DNA of 64,000 nucleotides from Dioscorea cayenensis subsp. rotundata (GCF_009730915.1 NC_052473.1:17380100-17444099), one strand, 5' to 3'; counted from the stretch's first letter, positions 12,106-24,745 are shown. Numbers and translations: made by a program. The notes: generated by a model from the sequence alone, not told the origin.

Positions 12106-14389
12106 CGCTAAATAAGTTGGATATGTGATCAATGAAACTATGTAGTTATTTTTTATGTGAACTGAACATGTTCAAGTTTGGAGTGTTCATGCTTCTCCAA
12201 ACATATTTGTTCGCCGTCTTTCTTTTTAGTTTCTCCCAATGTCTGGAATTCATGACGATGGCCTAGGCTATTGTTTTTCTGTAGTTGTTGGTAATGCTTC
12301 TGTTCAAATATTTTGAGTGGAACTGTTTGTTGTTTGAGCTATTTGATGTACTTATTGACCAGTGTTAATTTATTTATTGCTAAACTGTGCTGGTATTGAC
12401 AATTTTCATGAAATAGTTCGGCATGGTAAATTTTTTTTGCTAATATTTTTCTTTCTTTCTTTCCTTTCTTCTTCTTCTTCTTTTGTTATATCTATGTAGT
12501 AGGTCAACTAGACAATTAGCCATTTGGTGTAACTGATTTGTCACTAATTAGCTAAGTGCATTTGTCATTTTCCGCTAGTGCATTTGATGCAGTGTGTCTC
12601 TTTGTATGCAAATGTGTGCATTGGTATATGAGGTGAATCACTCAAGGTTTTTTGTGTCAAGAGTCCTGCATTAGCCTCAGGACAAGCTTTTTGTGATTTG
12701 TTTTGAGCTTTTCAGGAGGTTTTTCATTTTTTGTATGCCATTTGATCCAAACAAGGCTTGCTTGTGTAGTGGTTTTGTGCATATTCAATTTTTTTGAAAT
12801 AAACTGTACATTGTGAATAGGGAAAACTCTGTATGTGTTTGAAATAGTGCATTACTTCATATAGAACACCTACTTGGCTGTGGAGCGCAGGCCATTCCGA
12901 ACAGCAGGTCACTTAGAAAACCTTATTTGTCTTGATAGTTAGCTTATTTGTGATGTTATGCTCTCCTTAATTTTGGGAAGAAGCAAGTTATATTTTTGTT
13001 TTTTTGTTTAAAAAAATTTTCATATGGCCTGATGTGCAAACAGCTTGTGGTTATGCCAAAGTTAAGCCCTCTATCTATTAATTTGGCTTATGTCAATGAG
13101 GACGCCATTGCGGTGTGACAAAAGTGGCTAATATACATTCTGGCAAAATGTTTTTCTGCATTAGCAGTATTGTCAAATAGTGTTCTGAGGATTTTTTTTT
13201 TTCCATTAGCAGGATTGTGCAAATAGACATGCCGTAAGAGTGTAAACAAATATGTATATAGCTTCTTCGTGAGATCATACAGTGATTGCTAAGCATGATG
13301 TAACTAAGAAACCTGAAATTAGGCGTCAGCTATAACATTCATCGTGTTCATTTTGGTATTTGTGTCCGAGCTGCAATGAATTTATTTCCTTCAGCAACAG
13401 AAAGATATTCCTTCAATGTTTTGGAAGTTCTAGTTATTTGCAAAACATGACTATTTGCCTTTTCTTTCGTGACTCATTTTATTCAGGAATTATCTGGAGG
13501 AAACAAGTGGGGGATTGATCATCCATTGATACACATCAGTTCATATAAGTTGGTGGTGAGCTGGTACTTGCAAGTAAGTTTGTTAACATTCTTGTTCCTC
13601 CATCACTTGCTGTCTGTAGTTCTGATGAGTATCCTGTTTACTTCTCATCAAGATTTCTGTATCTGACTGGGAAGAAAACAAAATGGGATCAAATGTGTTG
13701 ATTATATGCATGTGTTAGGTCAATTCATGTGCCTGTTGCAATTAATGGAACTTCTGATTGTACACTCAAACGATCATTTAGTACCTATTAATACTCACTA
13801 TAATGGTTTGAAGTCTAAATCTTTGTGTATGTACAGCCAGGCTTCTGGCAATAACTTTCTTCCCAGCCAATCTTTTGTGGTGTTGTCTGACATACTTGTT
13901 ATTGCTATAGCTTATAAAATTGCCTTACATATCTGTTACTTTCCTTGGCTGAAATAGATTTATTTTGGCAAAATCAGTAATTGCTTGTATACTCCTGTTT
14001 AAAACCGATTCCTGCATAAATACTTCGATGGGTTTATATCTTTTAGAATCTTAATTTTATAAGGATATTCAACAATTATAAGGTTTTGTTTTCTTTTTCC
14101 AATTTTATTTTTTTGTTGCATCTCTAACTGCTCTGTGCACAAATAGAACACTCCACAGTGCATGTGGTAGTCATAACTACTAATCAGATTTCGAGACTGA
14201 ATGCATATTGATTAGTCTTGCTACCAACTTAGATCCACATATTGGCATGAGAACATGTGGTTTGGATATTTGGTCATTTTGTTGGTTAAGACCTTCAACT
14301 ACTGAAGACTTTTGTGCCATTGTTATGAATGAATCTAGGGTTTCTCTTTTGCCAAGTGAATGAAAGAACATGGTACTGACCATTTAACC

Positions 14390-14419
14390 TAATCCAATCC
14401 AATCCAATCCAATCCAATC
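14390..14419. repeat. Pentanucleotide microsatellite (AATCC)n
   Basis: Six tandem AATCC units are read directly. Confidence 0.9.
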
Positions 14420-15689
14420 AAAGAGCTGGGCATGTACGAGAGGATCGGTTTCTTAATTAATTTTTTTCCTCTCTTTTTTAGCTTTCGTTTTTGATGTTCT
14501 GACTAATTTTGTTGCTGTGGTTAGGTACTCGCATGAACGTTAGAGCGATCTTGATTTGATATTCATTTTGTTTTTTGTGATTGCATCTATGTTGTGAGAA
14601 TTGGGTTTATCTGCCATCTTTGTTGTTTGCCCAGTAAACAAGAAAAAGTTTGTTTCATTTGTTTGTGGCGAATTGAATTATGCATTTTCAAGTTTGTTGC
14701 AACATGAAACTCTCCCACCAATTTTTTCTATTCAACTACTGTTGTTGTATGTCCATCTAGGCATCATAGCAATAGGTCATTATTATAATTATTATAATTA
14801 TAATTATTATTATTATTAAACTAAAAAATCACAAATGCTATGATTTTCAGGTTTTCTTAATAAAATGCAGAAAGTAAACTCTTATTCTGCTCATGTGTAG
14901 TAATATGCTCTAATTCTGTATTTGTATAGTTGGTATTTGCCCAATTGCGTTGTCCCATGCTCAACCTTTTGTTTGAGATCTCAAAATAATTTAATGAAAT
15001 AATTTTCTCTATCATCTTGTATTATTTTATTGTGCATATTTTGTGCAGTTAATATATGTAAATATATATTTTTTTAATTCGTGTAAAAACAGCAAATTGA
15101 ATTATTATTATTTAATTGCTTTTATGGGGATGCTTTGCATGTTGGCATGGACATGTTGATGTGTACTTTGGCTGCAAGGAATGTGTGGTATGTGCTAGGC
15201 TTTAAAATGCAAACCTTTAATAAATATTTCAAGAATTGCCATGCATCATTGATGATATTTTCTATAGTGATTATATATATATATATATTTTATGATTTTA
15301 TTTTTTGGTTTGATTTTAACCCCTTCACCAAGCATCTAACATGGGTTTTGGATTATTATCCTTTTTTAATCAAATATTAATATCAACAAATATGTATTAT
15401 TTAATAATTATCTATTTTAAATTAATATTCATTAAATCCAAAGTTTGGTCAATTTAAAATAAAAGCTTAAATTTTCATGATTTTTGGGGGTATTTATGCT
15501 TAAATTTTAAAATTTTCGTGATTTTTTTAATTATGTTAATTTAAAATGTTTAGATTATCTTCTCTAATTAATTTATTAATTTTTTTTAAAAAAAAAGGAG
15601 GAAAAAGACCATTGTAACATAGTGAGCATCTTTATTCTCACGTTAATCACATTGACCCAAATATGTTCATTGAATACAAATCAACTGTC

Positions 15690-15695
15690 CACGTG
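15690..15695 (+). promoter_or_regulatory. G-box / ABRE-like CACGTGTC upstream of CAF1
   Basis: CCACGTGTCGC lies about 360 bp upstream of the CAF1 ATG. It is a candidate stress or ABA response element by motif only. Plant CAF1 genes are often stress-inducible, which fits but does not prove use. Confidence 0.35.
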
Positions 15696-16050
15696 TCGCA
15701 ATGTTACTGGACATAATTCAATGCCTTCAATTCTCCGCATCGAATTCAAACCAATGACGGTGGAACACGCAACTATGTCGGTTTTCTAAACCGGTTCCCG
15801 CGGTACATAATACCGCATATTCATGTTGTTCTCTCTCTTCCCCTTCGCCCTATTTCTACATCGATTCACAAGCCTCGATCAAAGCCCTAATTTTCTCTAA
15901 AATTCTCTCCCAATTCCATCACTGATTCCTCTCCGATCTCGTGCGAGGTGGTTTGATTGGGGTTTTCATGGTGTTCTAGGGTTCCCTGGAGGTGTTTCGT
16001 TTGTGATTTCTTGGTTTTCTAGGGTTTTCTTGGATCATATATATGCAGTG

Positions 16051-16863
16051 ATGTCTTTGTTCACGGAAAGCAGCGAGCTTGTGGAGATCCGAGATGTATG
16101 GGAGGAAAACCTCGAGGAGGAGTTCATGCTGATTCGCCAGGTCGTTGATTCGTATCCCTACGCTGCCATGGACACCGAGTTCCCCGGCATGGTGACCCGC
16201 CCGGTCGGCAACTTTCCATCTACCTCCGATTACAACTATGCTTCTCTCAAGGGTAATGTCGATATGCTGAAGCTCATCCAGCTTGGCCTCACCCTCTTCA
16301 ACGAGTCTGGCCACCTCCCCACCATCGATGGCGGCCGTGGTATTGTCTGGCAGTTCAACTTTCGGGATTTCGATCCATCCCGTGATATGTGTGCTCAAGA
16401 CTCCATCGAGTTGCTCATTCAATGCGGGATTGATTTCAAGAAGAATTTGGAGAAGGGTGTCAGTTCATTCCGCTTTGCTGAGCTCTTGATGTCCTCTGGT
16501 GTTGTGCTGAATGACAGTGTTCGATGGGTGACGTTCCATAGTGCGTATGATTTTGGGTACTTGCTCAAGCTTCTCTCTGGCCGGCATCTTCCATCGACGC
16601 AGGATGGGTTCTTTACACTCATTCAAATTTTCTTTCCTGTGGTCTATGACATCAAGCATTTGATGAAGTTTTGCAATGGATTGTATGGTGGGCTGAGCAA
16701 GGTGGCAGAGCAGCTCGGAGTCAAGCGCATTGGGACTTGCCACCAGGCTGGGTCTGATAGTCTTCTCACGGCCTCTGTGTTCCAAAGGATCAAAGCCTTG
16801 TACTTCAAAGGGTCACCGAAGACTCATTCTGGTGTGTTGTATGGTCTTGGTGCTGACAGTTGA
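16051..16863 (+). CDS. CAF1: CCR4-associated factor 1 (CAF1/POP2) deadenylase, intronless
   Basis: CAF1 is a 3'-5' exoribonuclease of the CCR4-NOT complex that shortens mRNA poly(A) tails. The 270-residue single-exon protein has the DEDDh active site intact: D41 and E43 in MDTEFPG, D167 in [12 protein letters not shown]231 and D236 in [11 protein letters not shown]. Flanking family blocks are [33 protein letters not shown] and [11 protein letters not shown]. An upstream in-frame ATG at 16003 would add 16 residues ([13 protein letters not shown]) that do not look like the family, so 16051 is preferred. The ATG follows a TATATATGCAG|TG acceptor-like site, so a short leader intron (donor GAG|GTGG near 15946) is possible. 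Single-exon structure is normal for plant CAF1. Length and motifs suggest a functional gene. Confidence 0.96.
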   Translation: MSLFTESSELVEIRDVWEENLEEEFMLIRQVVDSYPYAAMDTEFPGMVTRPVGNFPSTSDYNYASLKGNVDMLKLIQLGLTLFNESGHLPTIDGGRGIVWQFNFRDFDPSRDMCAQDSIELLIQCGIDFKKNLEKGVSSFRFAELLMSSGVVLNDSVRWVTFHSAYDFGYLLKLLSGRHLPSTQDGFFTLIQIFFPVVYDIKHLMKFCNGLYGGLSKVAEQLGVKRIGTCHQAGSDSLLTASVFQRIKALYFKGSPKTHSGVLYGLGADS

Positions 16864-18242
16864 TACCTTGCCCATTGAACATAAGATGAAAGAAGAATAT
16901 AATAGTAGATAGTTATGAAAACAATAAGATTTTGGATGGGAGAAAAAAAAAAAAGGTGTCTTCTCTTTTTTCTTGTTCTTTTATTGTTGCACAGTTCCTG
17001 ATGGGTTTCATTTACATTTTTGCCTTCCTATGTTCTGGCTCTGTTTTGGATTTCAATTTTAGATACAGGTTTGCTCTAAGTTAATATACTGCTTAAACTT
17101 GGGGTTGTAACTGTGGTAGTTCATTCAAGGGTAACCACATACTTGCTTTGAATTCTATTTAGTTGTATACTAGTGTGCCTTATGTTACATGAAGCGAATC
17201 CTAGTTAATTGCTAAAAGACCTTGTTTTTGTGGCATATCTATTACTTATTTTACATTGTTTCCAGATTTTATCATAAAAGTTTTCTGCTTCTTCAATTAG
17301 TGATATGTAGTCCCAAGAGATTGCATCTTTTATGTCTGCATCTTTGTTTATTTTGTAACTAATGGTGTTTTCCTCTTTCAACGCATAGAGGGTTTGCTCC
17401 CCTTGTGAAGAAAAATTCTGTTGCTTATTTAATATAGGCAATGAATGAGTATATTTTGCCATATATTTTTAGAGACTATATTGATAATACCTGACCTTTC
17501 TTAATGTCTGAAGGAGGTAGCCTTCCCATTTCCTCAAGTATTGTTATTTGGAAGGGTCTACTGAATTATAGCATCCAATATAGAACAAGTCTGCGGCAAC
17601 TCATATATTATTCTCTCTTACAGAAAAGTGATCTATTGTTGGTGAAAAAAATGCTTAGGTAAGATGGTGTTCTGTTAAGACCAAATGTGTAGAACTGTAT
17701 GGCGTGGAAGGCCTGTGCAAACTGTGATAAGATGTTATCAATGATAATGCTTTTTAGTTTACTGTATCATGGCAGTCATACTACATTGGCTTTGTCTTGG
17801 CCTAATGACTTGTTATGCTTCATGGCCTTCACAAACTGTATAAGCTACTAGGTAATGGTTATATTTTTGCCTCCCGAGCATTATAAGTGACACACTTTAA
17901 TGTTGTTTTGTTTCCTAAGACTATGCTGGGGTTTTGAGGGATTGAATACGGAGATTGAGGCAATATAAAATGTACGTTCTCTTGATGGTGTCTTCTTGAA
18001 CTAGAGCCATTTATGACTTCTGCATTTTATTGGATAGAATGGCTGGCTATGTTGCGGTACATCAAAACTTTGGGAGTTAATGTAAAAGTTGTTTGTTAAT
18101 GAGCAATTCATGGTAGGAAATTATTCATGACTATTGCAGGGTATAAGTCAACTTTCTATGATAAGGATTCTGGATTGTAATAATTTACACCGGTTTAGTT
18201 TTTGTGTTGATGAAATTTGAATTGCCATTATATTTAAACAGA

Positions 18243-18470
18243 AACTATTTTGGTCTCTGTGCTTTGCCACATGTTCATGAACATCTCTGTACCTTCAAAT
18301 GCTTAATATGGCTGCTTATTTTTACATGTTTCTGTTTTATATGGATATATTTCGACTGCATTTGGTTTCTGTACTTCACCCCATGTTTGTGAACATCCCT
18401 ATGGCTGCTTTACATGTTTCTGTTTTTATATGGATGTTTGGATTACATCTAATTTCCACCACACATTGTG
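18243..18470. repeat. Tandem duplication, unit ~118 bp
   Basis: TTGGTCTCTGTGCTTTGCCA (18251) is echoed by TTGGTTTCTGTACTTCACCC (18364). In both copies this is followed by CATGTT..TGAACATC, GGCTGCTT, TTTACATGTTTCTGTTTT and ATATGGAT. The two copies are diverged and noncoding. Confidence 0.7.
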
Positions 18471-18609
18471 CCAGCCTCAGCAACCAATTTCTGTATATGA
18501 TTGAGAGTTTGGTGCATGTAATCTCTATTTTAAAGGTAATAAAGATGTCAAAATTTCATCTTGAGAAGATTGTATTGTGCAGGTTATATATGTAGAGAAA
18601 CAGAAACAA

Positions 18610-18955
18610 CAGATTGTTGTGATGCAAATATGCATGCCTCTGAAAGATGTCAATATGCCTTTTTCTCATGCACTATTTTGAAGTTTTTGGTTTTTAAGTT
18701 TTGTTGATTGAGTGTTTGTGTGTTGAGAAAGACAGATAACAGAATCCTCTGATGTAGATATGCATGCCTTTGAAAGATGTCAAAGCTATTATTTGTTTAT
18801 TTGTTTATTTATTTATTTATTTATTTATTTTTCATTATTATATATTTATTCTGGTTTGGAAGTATGCTATTGTGGGGATGTGTTGTGATAACCTCAGGAG
18901 CAAGATTCTGTGATGCAAGTATACTTTTGCTTTGAAAGATGTCATTATCAGCTGC
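18610..18955. repeat. Three diverged tandem copies around a GAAAGATGTCA core
   Basis: The block GATGCA-GTAT-GCATGCCT-TGAAAGATGTCA recurs near 18620, 18752 and 18911, each preceded by AACAGA-like or TCAGGAGCAAGATTCTGTG sequence. Spacing is about 130-160 bp. The second copy is followed by an ATTT microsatellite at 18790-18831. Confidence 0.55.
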
Positions 18956-20432
18956 TTTTCTTTTTCTTTTCTAAAAAGATGTTTTTTTTTTCTTTTTGGG
19001 TAAAACTTGTAATATTACATGCTGCACTTTTTATGTGGTTTATTGAGATAACAGGATTTTTTTGATATAAATTTGCATTTAGAAGTGTCTTGGATCAGTG
19101 CTGAGAAGCATCCCTGTTTGTACGAGTTTATGCTCTTTTTAGGCAATAACTCATTTTTAGTTTTATTTAATCTTCTGTTTTTGGAGCTATTGCTGATGTT
19201 TTTAGACTTTTTCATAAAATATAATTTATATATAATTTCTATTTAAAATAGAGATATGTATGCTGGGGGCAGATAAAATGTAAATTCTTACATGTAATAT
19301 TATTTTGTTTATTTGTCTTATTTTCTTAATTAACCAAAAAGCAGTAATTTAGTGATTGAAGTTGATATATTTGGGTAAGTATATACACTAGTGTAAATGA
19401 CTTGGAGATCTTTGGCAAATTCCTCAAAGATCATTAAGTCCTTGAAAATATTCCTATATTCCTGTTTTTCCAAAAATAATACCTTAAACATTCTCTTTAG
19501 ATAAAAATCATTATTTTGCTTTTATTTATTTTTCTTATTTATTATCTTAAGCTTGTTGTGGGTAGAAAGGTTACCCAGTCTCGATGATTTCATTGAAAAT
19601 AATAATATCATATGTATTCGATTAGATTAAAAACATAATTAATGATTTTTAAATATGATTGAGAGTTTGGTGTGTATGTTGAGTGGTTTTACATCATTAC
19701 AAGATATGATAGCATGAGATTTAAAAAGACTCCAAATTCAAAAATTTTTGGTGAAACAAGTACAATTTAGTCAAGTATATATCACTAGGCACTAAAAAGC
19801 AGGAAGAACATTTATAAATAATGAATTTAACTAAAAAATAGTTTAATAAACTCCCTAAATTTTTAGAATATATCATTTTAAAAAACTGGATAGGAAGAGA
19901 AAATAAAAATTTAAAATAGGACTAATAATAATGTTAACATTTAATTATCTTGAAGATAAATGTTTAGAAATTGAAACAAATATTCACATTATTTTAAATA
20001 ATAATAATAATAAATAAATAAATAGATAAATAAAGGGGACTAGTAAATGGGCATTAGATGGGTATATGAAAAGGTCTCAGATTTATTGGGTGTTTTGGAA
20101 TTTGAGAAGGACCTTATGGAACTTTAAACTGCTAGTGGACTATTTGTTTTTGGAATCTCTGAATTTCTTATTTTTTATAACAATTTTATATTCCAAGCTA
20201 TAACTTTCACTCTATCATCCATGTGACTCCATTTTACCTTTCCTAGTATACCCTTGATACTTTTACTTTATTTACAAAGATCTGCCATATATAGTTAAAT
20301 TTGACTAACCCTAATATGATATCTTTCACAATTCACATACCAAATTATTTGGAAATATCTAAAAATACCCTTGAGTTATAGAGAAATACCGAAATACCCT
20401 TTAGTATTTGGAAACAATATATTTATCTCTAA

Positions 20433-21246
20433 GGTTATGTTTGATTGCCCTTTTTTTCCTTGGAAAAAAATTATCTACAGTCGTTTCAAATCTAAATAGA
20501 CTGCTTTGTTTTGCTAGAAATTTTTCGTGAAAATTTTTCAAATAACTCATCGTCAATGACCAGTATTTTCTCTCAAATTAGTAGAAATTTTTCTCCTGCC
20601 AGCCCGGGAAAAGTTTTCGGGAAAGCGTAGAGTATGTGAAAAATAATGTGCGATTGAAATATTTAAAAATAACTTTATATTAAAAGAAAAGTTTTTTTCT
20701 TTTTCAAATTTTTTAAAAAATAGATAAATTATATAATTTGATAATATTTTAAAATAAATTTATCCAGGATTAGTGAACAGGATCCATGATGTTTTTGATG
20801 GTAAGATTCAATTATACTTAAAAATAACTTTTCTTTTAAAAAAATTTAAAAAGAAAGTTTTTTCTTTTCTTTTAAATAAAAAGATAAATTATATAATTTG
20901 ATAATATTTAAAATAAATTTATCTAGATATCCCATGGCATTTTGATGGTAAGATTCGATTCAGCGTAGTGATGTTTATAATTTTAATAATTTTTAAAAAT
21001 TTCCATGGAAAAATGTGACTTTTTCAGGAAAAATTAATGTAATCGAAGCAACAAATGAGGTTTTTCAGTAAAAATGTTTCGTTTTCCAGTGATCAATCAA
21101 ACAACAAAAATCTAAATTTTCTATGAAAATTTTTGATTTTCTAGCTAGAAAAATAATGTCAATCAAAACGATTATTTTTTAATGTAAAATCAATGAAAAA
21201 AATTTTTCTTTTCTAGCATTTTCAGTATTGTCGATCAAACACTACT
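20433..21246. mobile_element. Tourist-like MITE with an internal duplication
   Basis: The left end GGTTATGTTTGATTGCC resembles the reverse complement of the right end, GTAGTGTTTGATCGACA. Inside are poly-A/T rich arms with GGAAAA and TTTTCC runs. An internal unit of about 155 bp occurs twice (about 20666-20805 and 20819-20970), both containing TATAATTTGATAATATTT, AAATAAATTTATC and TTTTGATGGTAAGATTC. The flanking duplication is not clear, so the ends are approximate. Confidence 0.5.
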
Positions 21247-21596
21247 CAAATTTATTTTTAGAAATTGAAATTGATGTCAGAAAACTTGGGCCTAAAAGAA
21301 GCGCTTATGTTAACCATAAATCTTCATGCCTTTTTTTTAATCTTGAATGCAAGATTTGGGTTGTTATGCATGATTTCATGGTTTTTAAATTCCCTTTCCA
21401 TTTTAGTATATTTATCTCAATATTCACTATAATTTAACTGATATATATATATATATATATATTTGTTATATTTTTATTTTTTTAATGGGGTTTCTATGTT
21501 ATCTGTAAATCAATTATTTAATGCTTGAATTCTTCTCACATCTATGACTAATAAATAGGTGATTAAGGACAAATATTCAATTAATAATAAAAAAAA

Positions 21597-24105
21597 GGGA
21601 AAATTACTGTTTACTCCTCGATAATTTCAAAACTTCACAAATGTCTGTGAGTTTTGCATACGCATGAACACTTCGCTTTATTGTTTTCACTTCGCTTTTA
21701 CCCTGCATTATGAAAATTCCATCATTGCCCTTAAAGCCTTTTTGCATACATTTTTTCATTCTTTTTGCATTCCTTTTTGCATGTACTCATTTCTTAAACA
21801 GAGATTTCATTTTTAAAGCAGAGACTTATTTCTTAAGCATGAGAGTTCGTTTCTTAAGCGGAGAGTTCATTTCTTAAACAAAAAAACTCATTTCTTAAAC
21901 AAAAAACTCATTTCTTAAGCGAAACCTCATTTTTAAACATAAAAACTCATTTTTAAACTAAAACATTAATATTTAAACGAGAAAAAAACAAATATTTACG
22001 TGATAAATTAATCCCGGATATAAAAACCAATTAATCTTGGCTACTCAGTACATATTTTAAATAGAAACAGACGATATTTAAGCACTTTTTAAGCGTAAGC
22101 GCAATATATTAAAGCGAAAACATCGATGGTTAAACAAAGACAAACAAAGCGTATCAGCGAGATAACTTCGTTTCTTAAGCAGAGAACTCATTTCTTAAAA
22201 AGAGAGCTTATTTTTAAGCAGAGACCTCATTTTTAAATAGAAAGCCTCGTTGAGTAGGGACGTTGAGTATCTATCGTCGATCTCGTCGCGAGCAGCTGAG
22301 TCTCTGAGCTCGAGATCGGCGGCGATCTCGAAGTGGCTGCTTGTGTGGGGTCTTAAAGGAGAAATCTTTATCGGCGTTAGCGATCCGGTTGGCGACGTTC
22401 CTCGGCGGTCGGAGTGGTGAGGTCTTGGTGGCGGCTGTCCGGATAAGGCGAGTTTGAACGAGCGGAACCATTCTCATTGCGGAGGCCGCAACATGGATAG
22501 TGATAGGGTTAGGGTTAGGGATCGTTCAGAGGTTTTGGATCCATGGTGCCTAAGTCGGTGGCGAGGGAGCGGAGGGAGGAGCGGCGCCGATGAGGGTTCG
22601 ATCTCATTGTCTTCGTCTTCGTCTTCGTCGTGCTTCCACATGCGATCGACCTCATCTCTTTCGTCTTCTTCAGTCGTCGACCTCGGGGAGAAGCCGCATG
22701 CTCCTCGTCGTCGGCGAAGGCGTCGAAAGGTTGCGCTACGTACGTATTTAAATAGAAACAACGATATTTAAGCACTTTTTAAGCGTAAAGCGCAATATAT
22801 TAAAGCGAAACATCGATGGTTAAACAAAGACAAACAAGCGTATAAGCAGAGAACTCATTTCTTAAAGCGAGAGCTTATTTTTTTAAGCAGAGACCTCATT
22901 TTTTTAAGCGAAACCTCGTTGAGTAGGGACGTTGAGTATCTCATCGTCGTCGATCTCTAGCGAGCAGCTTGAGTCTGCGTGCTCCGAGATCCGGAGAGCG
23001 ATCTCGAAGGTGGCACGCTCGTGTGGGGTCTTAAAGGAGAAATCTTTGTCGGCGTTGGCGATCCGGGTTGGAGACGTTCCTCGGAGGTCGGAGTGGTGAG
23101 GTCTTGATGGCTGCGTCCGGATAAAGACCAGGTGAACTTGAGCGGAACCATTCTCGACTACGGAGACCGCAACATGGATAGCAATAGGGTTAGGGTTAGG
23201 GATCATTCAGGGGTTTTGGATCCATGGTGCCTAAGTCGGTGGCGAGGAGCGGAGGGAGGAAGCGGCCGCCCGATGAGGGTTCGATCTCGCCCGTCTTACG
23301 TCTTCGTCTTCATCGTCTTCCCACGTCAGTCGACCCTCATCTCTTTTCATCTTCTTCGTCGATCGACCTCGGGGAAGACCGCATGCTCCTCGTCGTCGGC
23401 GAAGGCATCGAAAGGTTGCATCTTTTTCTGCTGCGAGATCGAGATCTAGATCGAGGTGGAGATCAAAATTCTAGGGGTTCGAAATCCTATTTTTCACTGC
23501 AACGTGGTGTGATTGTGAGTCGCATGCTTTTGTCTCATTGGCCGATTTCAAGCTATGATAAAGAGATTTTTGGGGTGATAAATACATCACAAAAAAACTC
23601 ATTTCTTAAACAGAGACCTCATTTTTTTAAACAAAAACCTCGTTTCTTAAACGAAAAGCTCATTTTCTTAAGCAGAGACCTCATTTTTAAAGCGAAACCT
23701 CGTTTCTTAAGCAGAAAAACTCATTTCTTAAACAGAAAACTCATTTTTTTAAACAAAAAAACTCATTTTTTTAAATAGAAAAACTCATTTTTAAACAAAG
23801 AAAACTCATTTTTTAAAGCAGAACCTACATACCTCATATTTTTAAATAGAAAGCTTCGTTTTTAAATAGAAACTCATTGCCTAAGGGCATTATAGTCAAA
23901 CCCTCATCACACTTGCCACAACTTCCCACGTAGAGGGACAATTTCGTCCAAAAATTCCAAATTAACTCTATCAATCAATGTTAGATGTTTGGGGGTTTAA
24001 AAAAATCATTGTATTCAAAAAGAAGGGTTTTTGGGGAGTCAAAAAACTAGCGGGTGTTTTTAGCGATATTACAAACCCTGACGAGGGTGTTTTAACAATT
24101 TCCAC
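21597..24105. mobile_element. Composite DNA element, possible non-autonomous MULE with captured GC-rich DNA
   Basis: The left end GGGAAAATTACTGTTTACTC resembles the reverse complement of the right end, GTGGAAATTGTTAAAACACC; both then reach a CTCG block. Flanks TAAAAAAAA (21588-21596) and TAAAAAAAT (24106-24114) match at 8 of 9 bases, but are low-complexity. Inside are arrays of a degenerate unit of about 20 bp (AAAACTCATTTCTTAAACAG) at about 21790-21990, 22165-22250, 22850-22920 and 23585-23880. These surround a GC-rich, 5'-UTR-like segment that is duplicated in tandem. No transposase is visible. ORFs here (for example 23224-23778) are repeat-derived and match no family I know. Confidence 0.45.
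22061..23420. repeat. Tandem duplication of a ~690-bp GC-rich block
   Basis: Copy A (22061-22735) and copy B (22752-23420) share ATAGAAACA-ACGATATTTAA, CATCGATGGTTAAACAAAG, GTGTGGGGTCTTAAAGGAGA, GATCCATGGTGCCTAAGTCG and CTCCTCGTCGTCGGCGAAGG. Both carry TAGGGTTAGGGTTAGGG (22504-22520 and 23185-23201). The copies differ mostly by single-base indels, so no shared reading frame is kept. Confidence 0.85.
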
Positions 24106-24552
24106 TAAAAAAATTCAATTTGTGAGGGGTGTAAGAAGCTATCACAGTAATAATATAATCCCAACATACACAAACTGTCTTAATTAATGATTAAGGAGTT
24201 AAAAACTCAAACATCAACAAATGCATTTCACTAGAAAGTTGTTAAAATATTGGTGAGTTTTGATTTTCAACTTCAAGATAATTTATTTTGATGAAATTCC
24301 GATCATATATAAGAAACTCTATAATTATTCAGAGGAGAGCAATGATATTGTTCAATCAAATCAAAAATTATTAAAGCACAAAAACATCTTTCAAACTTAT
24401 TAATATAATGTATATCATATAAGTGTCTTTTTGTTGTCTTAGAATTTAAGTATTCTTTTGAACATCTTGGAAGAGTTGTTTTGCTTTAGAATTTTTTTAT
24501 TTAATTTATTGTGAATCAATTGCACTGTTCCTCTTACAACTAAATGAGGCGC

Positions 24553-24745
24553 TTAATATTTATGGGAGCGGTGAGAGTTTGATTCTCGGATGAGGACATA
24601 TTTTTGGGAGTTGTGAATAGTGGTTGTGTATGGATGGTTCCAGCACCTATGTGACCCTGACCTCGTCCCCACTTGTTTCATCGAGATTTGTGTACATTTC
24701 TGGGGTCTCTAGTGGGTTCGCCCCGCTCATTTTCCCAAAAATACT
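24553..24745 (+). mobile_element. tRNA-derived SINE, diverged copy
   Basis: It shares GGGAGTTGTGAATAGTGGTT, CCCCACTTGTT, CGAGATTT-GT-CACAT and TCTAGTGGG-TCGCCC with the better preserved copy at 40577-40804. An internal B-box-like GAGAGTTTGATTCTC is present. The ends and target duplication are not clear. Confidence 0.75.

Larger units (their letters stand above)
11980..15640. other. Intergenic spacer RTF2-CAF1
   Basis: The spacer is about 3.7 kb of AT-rich DNA with microsatellites (listed separately). A short stretch at 13487-13574 (GGAATTATCTGGAGG onwards) is less AT-rich and could be an untranslated exon, but no protein homology is recognisable. I see no RNA gene. Confidence 0.5.
16864..20432. 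other. Intergenic spacer after CAF1
   Basis: This is the CAF1 3' flank followed by AT-rich DNA with tandem duplications (listed separately). I found no coding region or RNA gene. Confidence 0.55.

Noticed and set aside
14601-15380. Short ORFs in the RTF2-CAF1 spacer
   Set aside because: Ends run into TTA/TA microsatellite; no conserved sequence.
15976-16785. Minus-strand ORFs opposite CAF1
   Set aside because: Antisense shadows of the single-exon CAF1 gene.
22504-23201. Interstitial telomere
   Set aside because: Only about 2.5 units per site, in a gene-leader-like context; too short for a telomere relic.
22454-23778. Several 60-180 codon ORFs on both strands in the GC-rich duplication
   Set aside because: The two copies differ by frame-breaking indels, so no common protein is conserved; the frames are low-complexity (Arg/Ser runs).
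21790-23880. CRISPR-like array
   Set aside because: The ACTCATTTCTTAA units are degenerate, have no uniform spacers and sit in a plant genome; they are minisatellite.
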